A stretch of 64,000 nucleotides of DNA from Brachybacterium massiliense (GTDB lineage: Bacteria > Actinomycetota > Actinomycetes > Actinomycetales > Dermabacteraceae). The stretch is from positions 1-64,000 of the forward strand of contig NZ_FXXB01000008.1 of assembly GCF_900184245.1 (NCBI RefSeq), written 5' to 3'. The notes beneath the pieces are model-generated. The model did no database searches, had not been told where the DNA came from, and saw only the letters and a list, made by a program, of their open reading frames with translations. Below, piece by piece: positions 1 to 12,800 of the stretch; within the stretch, counting starts at the first letter, position 1; each line of letters opens with the position of its first letter. The translations under genes and the position numbers were made by a program.

Positions 1-66
1 CGGATGATACAGCAGTTATATGCTGGTTGTTTGTTTCTATTGTCAGGATACTGTTTTTCATGTTTT

Positions 67-5023
<4,957 letters not shown>

Positions 5024-5144
5024 ACACTATTGTTTGCGTGTGTGTTTGCGTCCACTGTGCGGTTCTTGGGAAACAACTCCTCGGAGCTGGATCACTCGTT
5101 TGTGGGGGTGTGTCTGGTTCTGGAGTGGCTGGTTGTCTCATCGT
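5024..5144 (+). other. 23S-5S spacer with processing stem and boxA-like site
   Basis: The spacer carries GCGTCCACTGTG (5048-5059), which pairs with CATAGTGGACGC (1899-1910) upstream of 23S with one G-U pair. This completes the pre-23S processing stalk. A second boxA-like stretch, GGTTCTTGGGAAACAAC, follows at about 5061-5077. No gene is seen. Confidence 0.6.
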
Positions 5145-5263
5145 GTTACGGCGGTCATAGCGTCGAGGAAACGCCCGGTTCCATTCCGAACCCGGAAGCT
5201 AAGCTCGATTGCGCCGATGGTACTGCACTCGGGAGGGTGTGGGAGAGTAGGTCGCCGCCGGAC
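5145..5263 (+). rRNA. rrf: 5S ribosomal RNA
   Basis: This is the third gene of the rRNA operon. It has the actinobacterial 5S landmarks GGTCATAGCG, ACGCCCGGTTCCATTCCG and CGATGGTACTGC. Its ends GTTACGGCGG and GTCGCCGCCGGAC pair as helix I. The length of about 119 nt is normal. A terminator follows directly. Confidence 0.96.
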
Positions 5264-5271
5264 ATCTTCAC

Positions 5272-5333
5272 TGGGAGTGGAGGAGTGCTTGAACCCCTGC
5301 GGGGTGTTCGCCTCCTCCACTCCCATTTTTTTA
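5272..5333 (+). terminator. Rho-independent terminator of the rRNA operon
   Basis: A perfect 13-bp stem, GGGAGTGGAGGAG (5273-5285) with CTCCTCCACTCCC (5312-5324), encloses an inner stem AACCCC/GGGGTGTT. A run of seven T follows at 5326-5332. It ends the rRNA operon and also insulates it from the convergent GH3 gene. Confidence 0.93.
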
Positions 5334-5392
5334 TGCCCACAACTCGGAAAGCCACGGCCACCGGCTGGGTGCTGCGCAACGTTCGCGAACGA

Positions 5393-7831
5393 TCACACCA
5401 CGGCTGTCGCCACGATGTTCTGGGCGGAGCGGGCCAGGTGGAATCGCACCGGCCCTGTGGGCTCCACGAAGTTCCCTGTCCGTTCGCACCACAGCGCGCA
5501 GCGCGACAGGGGCACCTCGATCTCGACCTGCCGTGCACCGCGTGCCGGAACCTCGACCACCTCGGTGGCCACGAGGCGCCGCACCGGCACGGTTCCCACG
5601 CCGTCGGGATACTGCTCCTGCCCGGCGGAGGCATACACCTGGACCACCTCATACGCAGGGAGCTGTGCCTCCCGCGTGAGCGTCACGGAGAAGTGCGCGC
5701 CGGTGGGGGAGCGCCTCGGTGCAGGCTGCGTCCACCGCGTCGGTTCGAGTGAGAGGCCGTGACCGAAGGGGAAGCTCGCCTCCTGACCGTAGAGGTAGGT
5801 CGAGGCGGAGGAGATCACGTCGTACTCCAGGATGTCCGCCAGCGACTCCTCGGTGACCCATGCCTGCGCCAGGCGGCCGCTGAACTCCTTCCGACCGAGC
5901 AGCAGCGACGAGAGCGCCGGCCCCAGTCGGGCACCGGCATGGCTGCTCCAGATCACAGCGTCAGCAGTGCCCGCATGGCCAGCCAGATCATAGGAGTAGG
6001 ACGAGAGGATCAGCAGCGTGCTGCGGGCACCGGCAGGAAGGTCGGCGAGCAGCTCGAGCAGCTCGACGTCCGGATTCATCAGCGAGAGCATCGCCCGGTC
6101 CTCTGTCTCACGCCCGTGCACGTGGGGGTCGTTGCCGGCCACCACGATTACCAGGTCGGCGCCCTCGATCGCGTCCCGTGCCTGGTCCCGGCGCGAGCTC
6201 ATCACCTGCCACGTCCACCTCGTCGACTGCAGGGGGTCATGGCCGCCCAGCAGCAGCTTGCCGCTGCGATGCTCCCGCCGCACCCATCGGCCCGTGCCCA
6301 CATGCTGGAGCCTCACTGTCCCGTCGGCCTCTCGCATCCGCCGGAACGTCTCCTGGACGATCCAGCCGCCGACGCGCTCCGCCTCGGTGCGCAGGTACCC
6401 GGCCGCATCCGGGGCAAGCAGCCGCCCCGTCCCGCGGTCGCGGAGGCTGATGATGTCGAGCCCGTGATCGATGACCTCGAAGGTGACCGGCTCGGAGTGC
6501 TCAGCTCCGGAGGGCATGGGCCCCACGCACAGCACGCCGTCGCGCCGCCTGCGCAGCGTGAACTGACCCTCGTGCAGAGCGACCACGTCCAGGCATGGCG
6601 CATGGACCACAGGCCCGTCATGGCCGGCCATCAGCGCCTCCGCGAGCGGCACCGGATCGATCAGCTCACCGCTATACCAGTCCCGCAGCACCGTCCCTCC
6701 GAGGTGGCCGAGCACGGCGATGCGCTCCCCGGGCCGTGCCGGCAGCGTCCCGTGCTGATGGTGCAGCAGCACCGCGGAACGGCTCGCCGCTTCTTCCGAC
6801 AGCGCGATCGCCTCGGCCTGAGCGAACCGGGGGAGCGAGGGGGCGGCGTCATCGAACTCTCCGGTGCGCGCCCGCGCCACCAGCTGCCGGACCACCGCCT
6901 GATCCACGTGGCGCTCCTCGAGGAGTCCGCGCTCGAGCGCCTCGCGGGCCGCGCGGATCGTGGGCTCCGAGTCCTCACCGTGATCGGTGAAGGAATCCAC
7001 TCCCGCACGCAGCATCGCCGCCACCGCCTCGGTGAGGTCCGCCGCGACATCCTGGATGGTGATCAGATTCGTCGGCGCCCCGGCATCGCTCACCACGAAC
7101 AGCAGATCCGGGTCCGCCACCAGTGCGCGCAGATGCGAGTTCACCAGAGGAGAGAGGTGCGCCGGCACGCCGTCGACCAGGTTGTAGGCCAGCATCACCG
7201 CTCCCGCAGCGCCGCTGGCCAGCGGCTCCTCGAAGCCGGGCAGCTCGTACTCGTGCAGGACCCGCGGCGGCATCGATGAGGAGGTCGCGGCGCGATCGGT
7301 CTCGTTCGAGTAGGCGAGGAAGTGCTTGAGCGTGGGGACCGTGGACCAGGTCTCGCCCTCCCCACGCAGGCCTCGCGCGATCGCGGTGCCGAGCTGCGCG
7401 TTCAGCAGCGGATCCTCGCTCAGGCCCTCCTCGGTGCGGCCCCACAGCGGATGGCGCAGCGCGTTGACCACCGGCGCCCACACGTTCAGGCTCGCCGGCT
7501 GCTCGTGTCCGTGGTGGGCGCGGACCTCCCGGGCGATCTGCGTCCCGATCGCCTCGAGCAGCACGGGATCCCATGATGCCGCGAGCCCCACGGGCGGCGG
7601 ATAGGTGACCGCCGGGCCGCGCCAGGCCACGCCGTGCAGGGCCTCGGTGCCGGTGGAGAACGGCCCGATCCCGAGCCGTTCCAGGCCCGGGCTGTGCTGG
7701 TGGAGGAAGGGCAGCTTCTCCTCGAGCGTCATCGCGCCGACCAGGGAGCGAGCCCGCTCGAGACGCCGGGCATCCACACTCTCGAGGCGCGCGCGGGAGC
7801 CGAGCCACGTGGGCGGGGGAGTGTGTGCCAT
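5393..7831 (-). CDS. Glycoside hydrolase family 3 enzyme with inserted beta-trefoil-like segment
   Basis: This is a probable cytoplasmic GH3 beta-glycosidase of 812 aa; the sugar released is not deducible. The N-terminal (alpha/beta)8 domain has the KHF motif (TLKHFLAYSN) and a nucleophile Asp near residue 249 in VVSDAGAP, where the usual SDW is SDA. The C-terminal domain has AGNDPHVHGRETEDRAML, in the region that carries the acid/base residue. A beta-rich block at about residues 415-545 (RRRRDGVLCVGP through RWTWQVMSS) interrupts the C-terminal domain and reads like a fascin/ricin-type trefoil. A C-terminal fibronectin-III-like part follows. I chose ATG 7831 (upstream GAGGAC) over an upstream start at 7897 whose extension looks disordered. 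No signal peptide is seen. It is divergent from the transporter genes across a LacI-type operator. Confidence 0.88.
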   Translation of the reverse strand: MAHTPPPTWLGSRARLESVDARRLERARSLVGAMTLEEKLPFLHQHSPGLERLGIGPFSTGTEALHGVAWRGPAVTYPPPVGLAASWDPVLLEAIGTQIAREVRAHHGHEQPASLNVWAPVVNALRHPLWGRTEEGLSEDPLLNAQLGTAIARGLRGEGETWSTVPTLKHFLAYSNETDRAATSSSMPPRVLHEYELPGFEEPLASGAAGAVMLAYNLVDGVPAHLSPLVNSHLRALVADPDLLFVVSDAGAPTNLITIQDVAADLTEAVAAMLRAGVDSFTDHGEDSEPTIRAAREALERGLLEERHVDQAVVRQLVARARTGEFDDAAPSLPRFAQAEAIALSEEAASRSAVLLHHQHGTLPARPGERIAVLGHLGGTVLRDWYSGELIDPVPLAEALMAGHDGPVVHAPCLDVVALHEGQFTLRRRRDGVLCVGPMPSGAEHSEPVTFEVIDHGLDIISLRDRGTGRLLAPDAAGYLRTEAERVGGWIVQETFRRMREADGTVRLQHVGTGRWVRREHRSGKLLLGGHDPLQSTRWTWQVMSSRRDQARDAIEGADLVIVVAGNDPHVHGRETEDRAMLSLMNPDVELLELLADLPAGARSTLLILSSYSYDLAGHAGTADAVIWSSHAGARLGPALSSLLLGRKEFSGRLAQAWVTEESLADILEYDVISSASTYLYGQEASFPFGHGLSLEPTRWTQPAPRRSPTGAHFSVTLTREAQLPAYEVVQVYASAGQEQYPDGVGTVPVRRLVATEVVEVPARGARQVEIEVPLSRCALWCERTGNFVEPTGPVRFHLARSAQNIVATAVV

Positions 7832-8054
7832 GGAGTCCTCTTCGACGATCTGCGACGGCGGCAGGGTGGGCGAGGGCAGGATCCGAGGTCTTGTCACATC
7901 CGTGCCCGGCGGCTACTCTTCGAGCCTATCGAAGCGCTTCGACGATGACTAGTCGCTGCGCCGGAGCAATTCCCCCGGCTGTCTCGGTCACCGGGGAGAT
8001 CCTCGTGGCCGCCGCCTCGGCGCCCATGTGTCGACACAAGGAAGTGAGTGCATC
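7832..8054. promoter_or_regulatory. Divergent regulatory region between GH3 and transporter genes
   Basis: This 223-bp gap must hold promoters for the GH3 gene (minus) and the binding-protein operon (plus). It contains the palindromic operator at 7929-7942 and a second palindrome, TGTGTCGACACA, at 8027-8038 just before the binding-protein ribosome-binding site. No convincing -35/-10 pair could be assigned. Confidence 0.6.
7929..7942. promoter_or_regulatory. Probable LacI-family operator
   Basis: TCGAAGCGCTTCGA is a perfect 14-bp palindrome with the central CG and flanking AAGCGCTT typical of LacI/CcpA/CelR-type operators. It lies midway between divergent sugar genes whose island encodes one LacI-family regulator (11769-12767). 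Binding by that regulator is inferred from proximity and motif type. Confidence 0.75.
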
Positions 8055-9704
8055 ATGCAAGGCATCGACAACGAAGTCTCCCGTCGCAGGCTCCTGGGAT
8101 ACCTGGGCATCGGGGCCGGAGCCCTCGGCCTCGCAGCCTGCGGAGGCTCGGGAGGCACCGGCCAGACCGGAGGATCCGGCGGAGTGCTCACCGGCGCGGA
8201 TCTCGCAGCCGAGGTGGAGGCCTCGCTGCCCCACAGCACCCTCGAGTTCCTGGTCGAGCCGGACTTTCCCAGCGTCAACGGCTCGACCCCCGGCTACGTG
8301 ACCATGCCCGATCCGCTGGTCGACGGGGTCCAGCAGACCCCAGGAGCGGGCGGCAGCTACACCGTGATGAGCCCGGCCTGGTGGACCTCGCCGCCTAGCC
8401 TGGGGGAGAACGCCTACTACGACGCCGTCAACGAGCAGCTCGGCGCAACCCTCGAGTTCCAGGTCTCCGACGGCAACACCTATGCCGACAAGGTCCAGAC
8501 CGTCCTCGCCTCCCCGAAGAACGTGCCGGACTGGATGGTCATCCCCTCCTGGAACATCCCGCCCCGCTTCATCGAAGGCGTCGGCAACGTCTTCCAGGAC
8601 CTCACCGACCACCTCTCCGGGGACGGCATCCTGGACTACCCGAACCTCGCCCGGCTGGATCCGGCCGCCTGGGCGTACTCGATGTTCAACGGTCGGATCT
8701 ACGGTCTGCCCTACCCCTCCGAGCTCATCACCGATGCCGTCTTCTACCGTCGCGACCTGTTCGAGGAGCTCGGCGTGGAGCCGCCCACCGATGCGGACTC
8801 CTTCCTGTCCGTGCTCAGCGAGATCACCGACGAGAGCGCGAACCGCTGGGGCTGCGAGAACCTGTGGAACACAGCGCAGCTCATGCACGCCATCCCGCCC
8901 ACCTTCACCGAGCGCGATGGGAAGCTCGTCCACCGCTTCGAGATGGAGGAGTTCAAGGAGGCGATCGTCTGGCTCACCAAGGTCATCGAGTCCGGCGCGA
9001 TGCACCCCGACGCCGTGGCCGGCAACGACGGCCCCGCGAAGGACCGCTTCGAGTCCGGGCAGACGCTCGTGATGAACGACGGCGTCGGCGGCTGGCACGA
9101 GGCGCTCACCCGCGTGCGCCCTTCGAACCCGGACTTCGACCAGATGGCGATGGACATGTTCGCGCCCGACGGCGGAGCCCCGACCCTGTTCCGCGGAGCA
9201 CCGGTGAACATCTTCTCCTTCCTCAAGAAGACCGACGACGAGGAGCAGGTCAAGGAGCTGCTGCGACTGGCGGACTGGTGCGCCTCGCAGTTCGGCACCC
9301 ACGAGTTCGAGCTGCTCACCTACGGGGTCGAGGGCACCCACTTCGAGCGCGACGAGCACGGCGTCCCCCAGATGAACGACCAGGGCCGACGCGAGGTCAC
9401 CTCCACCTACCAGTTCCTCGCGCAGCCCGCGATCGTCAATGCGAAGGTGCAGTTCCCCGACTACGTCGAGGCCTCCACGCAGTGGATGGCTCGCCAGTCC
9501 GAGCACGTGGTCGATCCACTGTTCTACGGGATCCAGATCCAGGAGCCCTCCGAGTTCGGCTCTCTCAGCCAGCCCTTCGACGACCTCGTGGTCGACATCA
9601 GCCGCGGCCGCAAGGACATCAGCGAGCTCGATGCGGCGGTGGAGAACTGGCGCAGCTCCGGCGGTGACAAGCTGCGTGACTTCTACGCCGAGTTCCTGGC
9701 CTGA
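8055..9704 (+). CDS. ABC sugar transporter substrate-binding lipoprotein
   Basis: This is an extracellular solute-binding protein (family 1, LplA-like, 549 aa) that would capture an oligosaccharide outside the membrane. The N-terminus has a twin-arginine motif (SRRRLLGYLG), a hydrophobic stretch and a lipobox, GLAAC, so it is probably Tat-exported and lipid-anchored. I chose ATG 8055, which follows AAGGAAG at about 10 nt; a GTG at 8028 in frame is the alternative. It is first in an operon with two permeases (the next starts 6 bp after its stop). The operator upstream suggests LacI control. The substrate is not known. Confidence 0.9.
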   Translation: MQGIDNEVSRRRLLGYLGIGAGALGLAACGGSGGTGQTGGSGGVLTGADLAAEVEASLPHSTLEFLVEPDFPSVNGSTPGYVTMPDPLVDGVQQTPGAGGSYTVMSPAWWTSPPSLGENAYYDAVNEQLGATLEFQVSDGNTYADKVQTVLASPKNVPDWMVIPSWNIPPRFIEGVGNVFQDLTDHLSGDGILDYPNLARLDPAAWAYSMFNGRIYGLPYPSELITDAVFYRRDLFEELGVEPPTDADSFLSVLSEITDESANRWGCENLWNTAQLMHAIPPTFTERDGKLVHRFEMEEFKEAIVWLTKVIESGAMHPDAVAGNDGPAKDRFESGQTLVMNDGVGGWHEALTRVRPSNPDFDQMAMDMFAPDGGAPTLFRGAPVNIFSFLKKTDDEEQVKELLRLADWCASQFGTHEFELLTYGVEGTHFERDEHGVPQMNDQGRREVTSTYQFLAQPAIVNAKVQFPDYVEASTQWMARQSEHVVDPLFYGIQIQEPSEFGSLSQPFDDLVVDISRGRKDISELDAAVENWRSSGGDKLRDFYAEFLA

Positions 9705-9709
9705 GCGGC

Positions 9710-10738
9710 ATGTCGACCGCCGTCCGTCCCTCCCCGTCCGAGGAGCCCATGCCTCCGCCCACCTCACGCAGCGCCCCATCCCGTCGGCCCGCTCGCGGGA
9801 GCGAACCCGCTGCGACCGGACGGCGCGCCGTCAGCCTCCGCGCCAGGCTGCGCCGCGACCGCTCGCTGATCCTGATGTCCCTGCCGATGGTCGTGCTGCT
9901 GGTGGTGTTCGCCTACGTCCCGATCCTCGGGAACGTGATCGCCTTCCAGGACTACTCGCCGTTCGTCGGGATCCGCAGCAGCTCGTGGGTCGGGACGCAC
10001 CAGTTCGAACGGGTGCTGACCGATCCGCTGTTCTGGAACGCGGTGAAGAACACGCTGGTGATCACCGCGTTCCAGCTGGTGTTCTACTTCCCGATCCCGA
10101 TCATGCTGGCGATCCTGCTGAACTCGATCCTCAGCGAGAGGGTCCGCACGGTCATCCAGTCGATCGTGTACCTGCCGCACTTCTTCTCCTGGGTGGTGGT
10201 GGTCTCGATCTTCCACCAGATCCTGGGAGGGGCGGGGCTGCTGAACCAGTTCACCCGCGAGTTCGGCCTGGGCACCGTCAACGTCATGACCGACCCCGAC
10301 ACCTTCCTGTTCCTGATCACCTCGCAGGTGGTGTGGAAGGACGCCGGCTGGGGGATCATCGTCTTCCTCGCGGCGCTGAACGCGATCGATCCGGCGCTGT
10401 ACGAGTCGGCCGCGATGGACGGCGCCGGGAAGTGGCGCCGCATCTGGCACATCACCCTGCCCGGCATGCGGGCGGTGATCGTGCTGCTGCTGATCCTGAA
10501 CCTCGGCAACGCCCTCACCGTGGGATTCGAGCAGCTGATCCTCCAGAGGGATGCGGTGGGCGCGGGCCGCGCCGAGGTGCTGGACACCTTCGTCTACTAC
10601 ACGGGCGTGCAGAACGGCGACTGGAGCTACGCCGCTGCCGCCGGACTCCTGAAAGGAGTGGTCAGCATGATCCTGGTGCTCGGGGCCAACAAGGTCGCGC
10701 ATCTGTTCGGTGAGGCGGGGGTGTACCAGAAGGCATGA
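9710..10738 (+). CDS. ABC sugar permease, LplB/MalF type
   Basis: This is an inner-membrane permease subunit of 342 aa. A polar Pro/Arg-rich N-terminus of about 45 residues precedes six predicted membrane segments, the first being LILMSLPMVVLLVVFAYVPI. The EAA loop that contacts the ATPase reads YESAAMDGAGKWRRIWHITL. It resembles the LplB family, which pairs with LplC-type permeases and large LplA-like binding proteins. It overlaps the next permease by 4 bp (ATGA). The gene for the ATPase is not in the island. Confidence 0.92.
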   Translation: MSTAVRPSPSEEPMPPPTSRSAPSRRPARGSEPAATGRRAVSLRARLRRDRSLILMSLPMVVLLVVFAYVPILGNVIAFQDYSPFVGIRSSSWVGTHQFERVLTDPLFWNAVKNTLVITAFQLVFYFPIPIMLAILLNSILSERVRTVIQSIVYLPHFFSWVVVVSIFHQILGGAGLLNQFTREFGLGTVNVMTDPDTFLFLITSQVVWKDAGWGIIVFLAALNAIDPALYESAAMDGAGKWRRIWHITLPGMRAVIVLLLILNLGNALTVGFEQLILQRDAVGAGRAEVLDTFVYYTGVQNGDWSYAAAAGLLKGVVSMILVLGANKVAHLFGEAGVYQKA

Positions 10739-11727
10739 GCGCCTCGATAGGGCCAGGTCCGGTCCATACCAGTGAGCCCGTCCGTCAGGGCATCGCCACC
10801 GGCGCCGTCGCCGAGACCGTGCCGCCCCGGCGGCCGCGTCGACGCTCCTCGCGGCCCATCTGGGACGAGGAGCCCTCGCTCCCCGCCCAGGGTGCGAAGG
10901 GGATCGTGCTGGTGCTGATCTGTCTGGCGGTGCTGGTGCCGCTGTACACGATCATCCTCACCAGTCTCTCCCCGCAGGCCGCGATCACGCGGGCCGGCGG
11001 GCTGGTGCTGGTGCCCGACGGCCTCACCCTCGACGCCTACCGTCAGGTGCTCTCCGGAGGGATCGTCACCCGGGCGGTGATGGTCAGCCTCGGAGTCACC
11101 GGCGTGGGCACCGCGCTGTCGCTGACCGTCTCGGTGCTCGCGGCCTACGGGCTGTCCCGGCCGGGCAGCCTCCTGCACACCCCGATCCTGTTCCTGATGC
11201 TCGGCACGATGTTCTTCGGCGCCGGCATGATCCCGATGTACCTGCTGGTCTCGGGGCTCGGGCTGATCGACAGCTACTGGGCGCTGATCCTGCCCAGCGC
11301 GGTCTCCGCCTTCAACATCGTGATCATGCGCGGCTTCTTCCAGGGCATCGATCAGGGGATCCTCGAGTCCGCGCGGATCGACGGCGCCTCGGATTGGCGG
11401 ATCCTGTTCCAGATGGTGCTGCCGATGTCCAAGGCCGTGGTGGCCGTGGTCGCGCTCTTCTATGCGGTCGGCTACTGGAACGCCTTCTTCAACGCGATCC
11501 TTTACATCAACGACTCCGCGAAGCAGCCGCTGCAGGTGGTGCTGCGCAGCTTCGTGCTGCAGGGCGTCTCCGTGCCGGGACAGGTCGATGTGGGCTCCGG
11601 TCAGGTCGCCACCCTCGCGGTGCAGATGGCGGTGATGGTGATCGCTCTGATCCCGGTGGTGATCGTGTACCCGTTCATCCAGCGCCACTTCAAGACCGGC
11701 GTGATGATCGGTGCGGTGAAGGGCTGA
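10735..11727 (+). CDS. ABC sugar permease, LplC/YtcP type
   Basis: This second permease subunit has 330 aa and six predicted membrane segments, starting with GIVLVLICLAVLVPLYTIIL after a disordered N-terminus of about 50 residues. The EAA loop is LESARIDGASDWRILFQMVL. Its start overlaps the previous stop, so it is translationally coupled. It would form a heterodimer with the 9710 product. A 41-bp gap separates it from the convergent LacI gene. Confidence 0.92.
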   Translation: MSASIGPGPVHTSEPVRQGIATGAVAETVPPRRPRRRSSRPIWDEEPSLPAQGAKGIVLVLICLAVLVPLYTIILTSLSPQAAITRAGGLVLVPDGLTLDAYRQVLSGGIVTRAVMVSLGVTGVGTALSLTVSVLAAYGLSRPGSLLHTPILFLMLGTMFFGAGMIPMYLLVSGLGLIDSYWALILPSAVSAFNIVIMRGFFQGIDQGILESARIDGASDWRILFQMVLPMSKAVVAVVALFYAVGYWNAFFNAILYINDSAKQPLQVVLRSFVLQGVSVPGQVDVGSGQVATLAVQMAVMVIALIPVVIVYPFIQRHFKTGVMIGAVKG

Positions 11728-11768
11728 GCGCCATCGGCGAGCGCATCCCGCCGTGGGGCGGGAGGAGG

Positions 11769-12767
11769 TCAGGGCAGGCGATGGGTGGTGTCACGCTCGT
11801 TGAGCGTCGGGGCGATCAGCTGGTCGCCCACCACCCCGTCGCCCTCGATCAGCGCCGTCGCGGTGGTCACCGCCGCGCGGCCGATCTCCTCGACGGGGAT
11901 CTCCACGGCCGTGTACTCCACGGCGCCCAGCCGCACCGTCTCCTGCGGGGCGATCGCCACCACCTGCAGGTCCTCCGGCATCGAGATGCCCTCGTCGGTG
12001 AGCGCGCGATGGATGGCCGCCAGCGCGCTCTCGTTGTGGATGACCAGCGCCTCCGGGCGCTCCTCGGCGAGCAGGGTGCGGATCAGCTGCCCGGTGGAGT
12101 CGACCTCGTGGTCATGCACCACATGCCGGGCCCGCAGCCCGAGCTTCTCGCAGGCCTGCTCGAAGCCGCGCGTGGCACGGTCGGCGTAGGTGGCGTGGCG
12201 GGTCTGCGTCACCGAGGGCGAGCCGATCATCACCAGGCGCCGAGCGCCTCTGCGGTGCAGCTCCGTCACCGCGAGGGAGGAGGCCTGCTCGAAGTCGAAA
12301 TCCACGCGCGGGATGCCGTGCGCCTGGGAAGGGTAGCCGAGCAGCACCACCGGGCGCCGCGCCCCGGCGAGCACGGGGAGACGCGGATCGTCCTCGACCA
12401 CGTCCATCACCACGAGGGCGTCCACCTTGCCCTCGTCGAGGACGCGCGCGGTGGCCGCGTGGTCCTCGCCGGCGATCAGCAGGATCTCGTTGGAGGTCTC
12501 ATGGGCCGCGCGCATCAGCGAGCGCACGAACATCATCACCACATGCGCGTCCACGTCCGCGGCCAGCGGCACCGCCAGCCCGATCGTGCCCGCCCGCTGC
12601 GAGGCCAGGGCCCGTGCCCCCGCGTGGGGGTGGTAGCTCAGGCGGGTGATCGCGTCGTTGATCCGCTCGCGGGTGGCCGAGGAGATCGCCCGCTTGCCGC
12701 TGAGCGCATAGGAGACGGTGCTCAGGGAGACCCCGGCCTCGCGCGCGATGTCCGACATGGTGGCCAT
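11769..12767 (-). CDS. LacI-family transcriptional regulator
   Basis: This is a probable repressor of the sugar island (332 aa). An N-terminal helix-turn-helix (SDIAREAGVSLSTVSYALSG, residues 5-24) and hinge helix (HPHAGARALASQ) are followed by a periplasmic-binding-protein-like effector domain (from GTIGLAVPL). An in-frame ATG three codons downstream is an alternative start. It is divergent from the GH42 gene with only 33 bp between starts. The likely operator is the palindrome at 7929-7942. The effector is unknown and is probably the imported sugar. Confidence 0.92.
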   Translation of the reverse strand: MATMSDIAREAGVSLSTVSYALSGKRAISSATRERINDAITRLSYHPHAGARALASQRAGTIGLAVPLAADVDAHVVMMFVRSLMRAAHETSNEILLIAGEDHAATARVLDEGKVDALVVMDVVEDDPRLPVLAGARRPVVLLGYPSQAHGIPRVDFDFEQASSLAVTELHRRGARRLVMIGSPSVTQTRHATYADRATRGFEQACEKLGLRARHVVHDHEVDSTGQLIRTLLAEERPEALVIHNESALAAIHRALTDEGISMPEDLQVVAIAPQETVRLGAVEYTAVEIPVEEIGRAAVTTATALIEGDGVVGDQLIAPTLNERDTTHRLP

Positions 12768-12800
12768 GGCGCCGCCTCTCAGTCAGAAGGAACATGAACG

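Noticed and set aside
5759..7279. Plus-strand open frame of 506 codons inside the GH3 gene
   Set aside because: It is a shadow of the GH3 gene with no recognisable domain.
7832..7897. Longer start of the GH3 gene at 7897
   Set aside because: The added 22 residues are Pro-rich with no family match, and ATG 7831 has a better ribosome-binding site.
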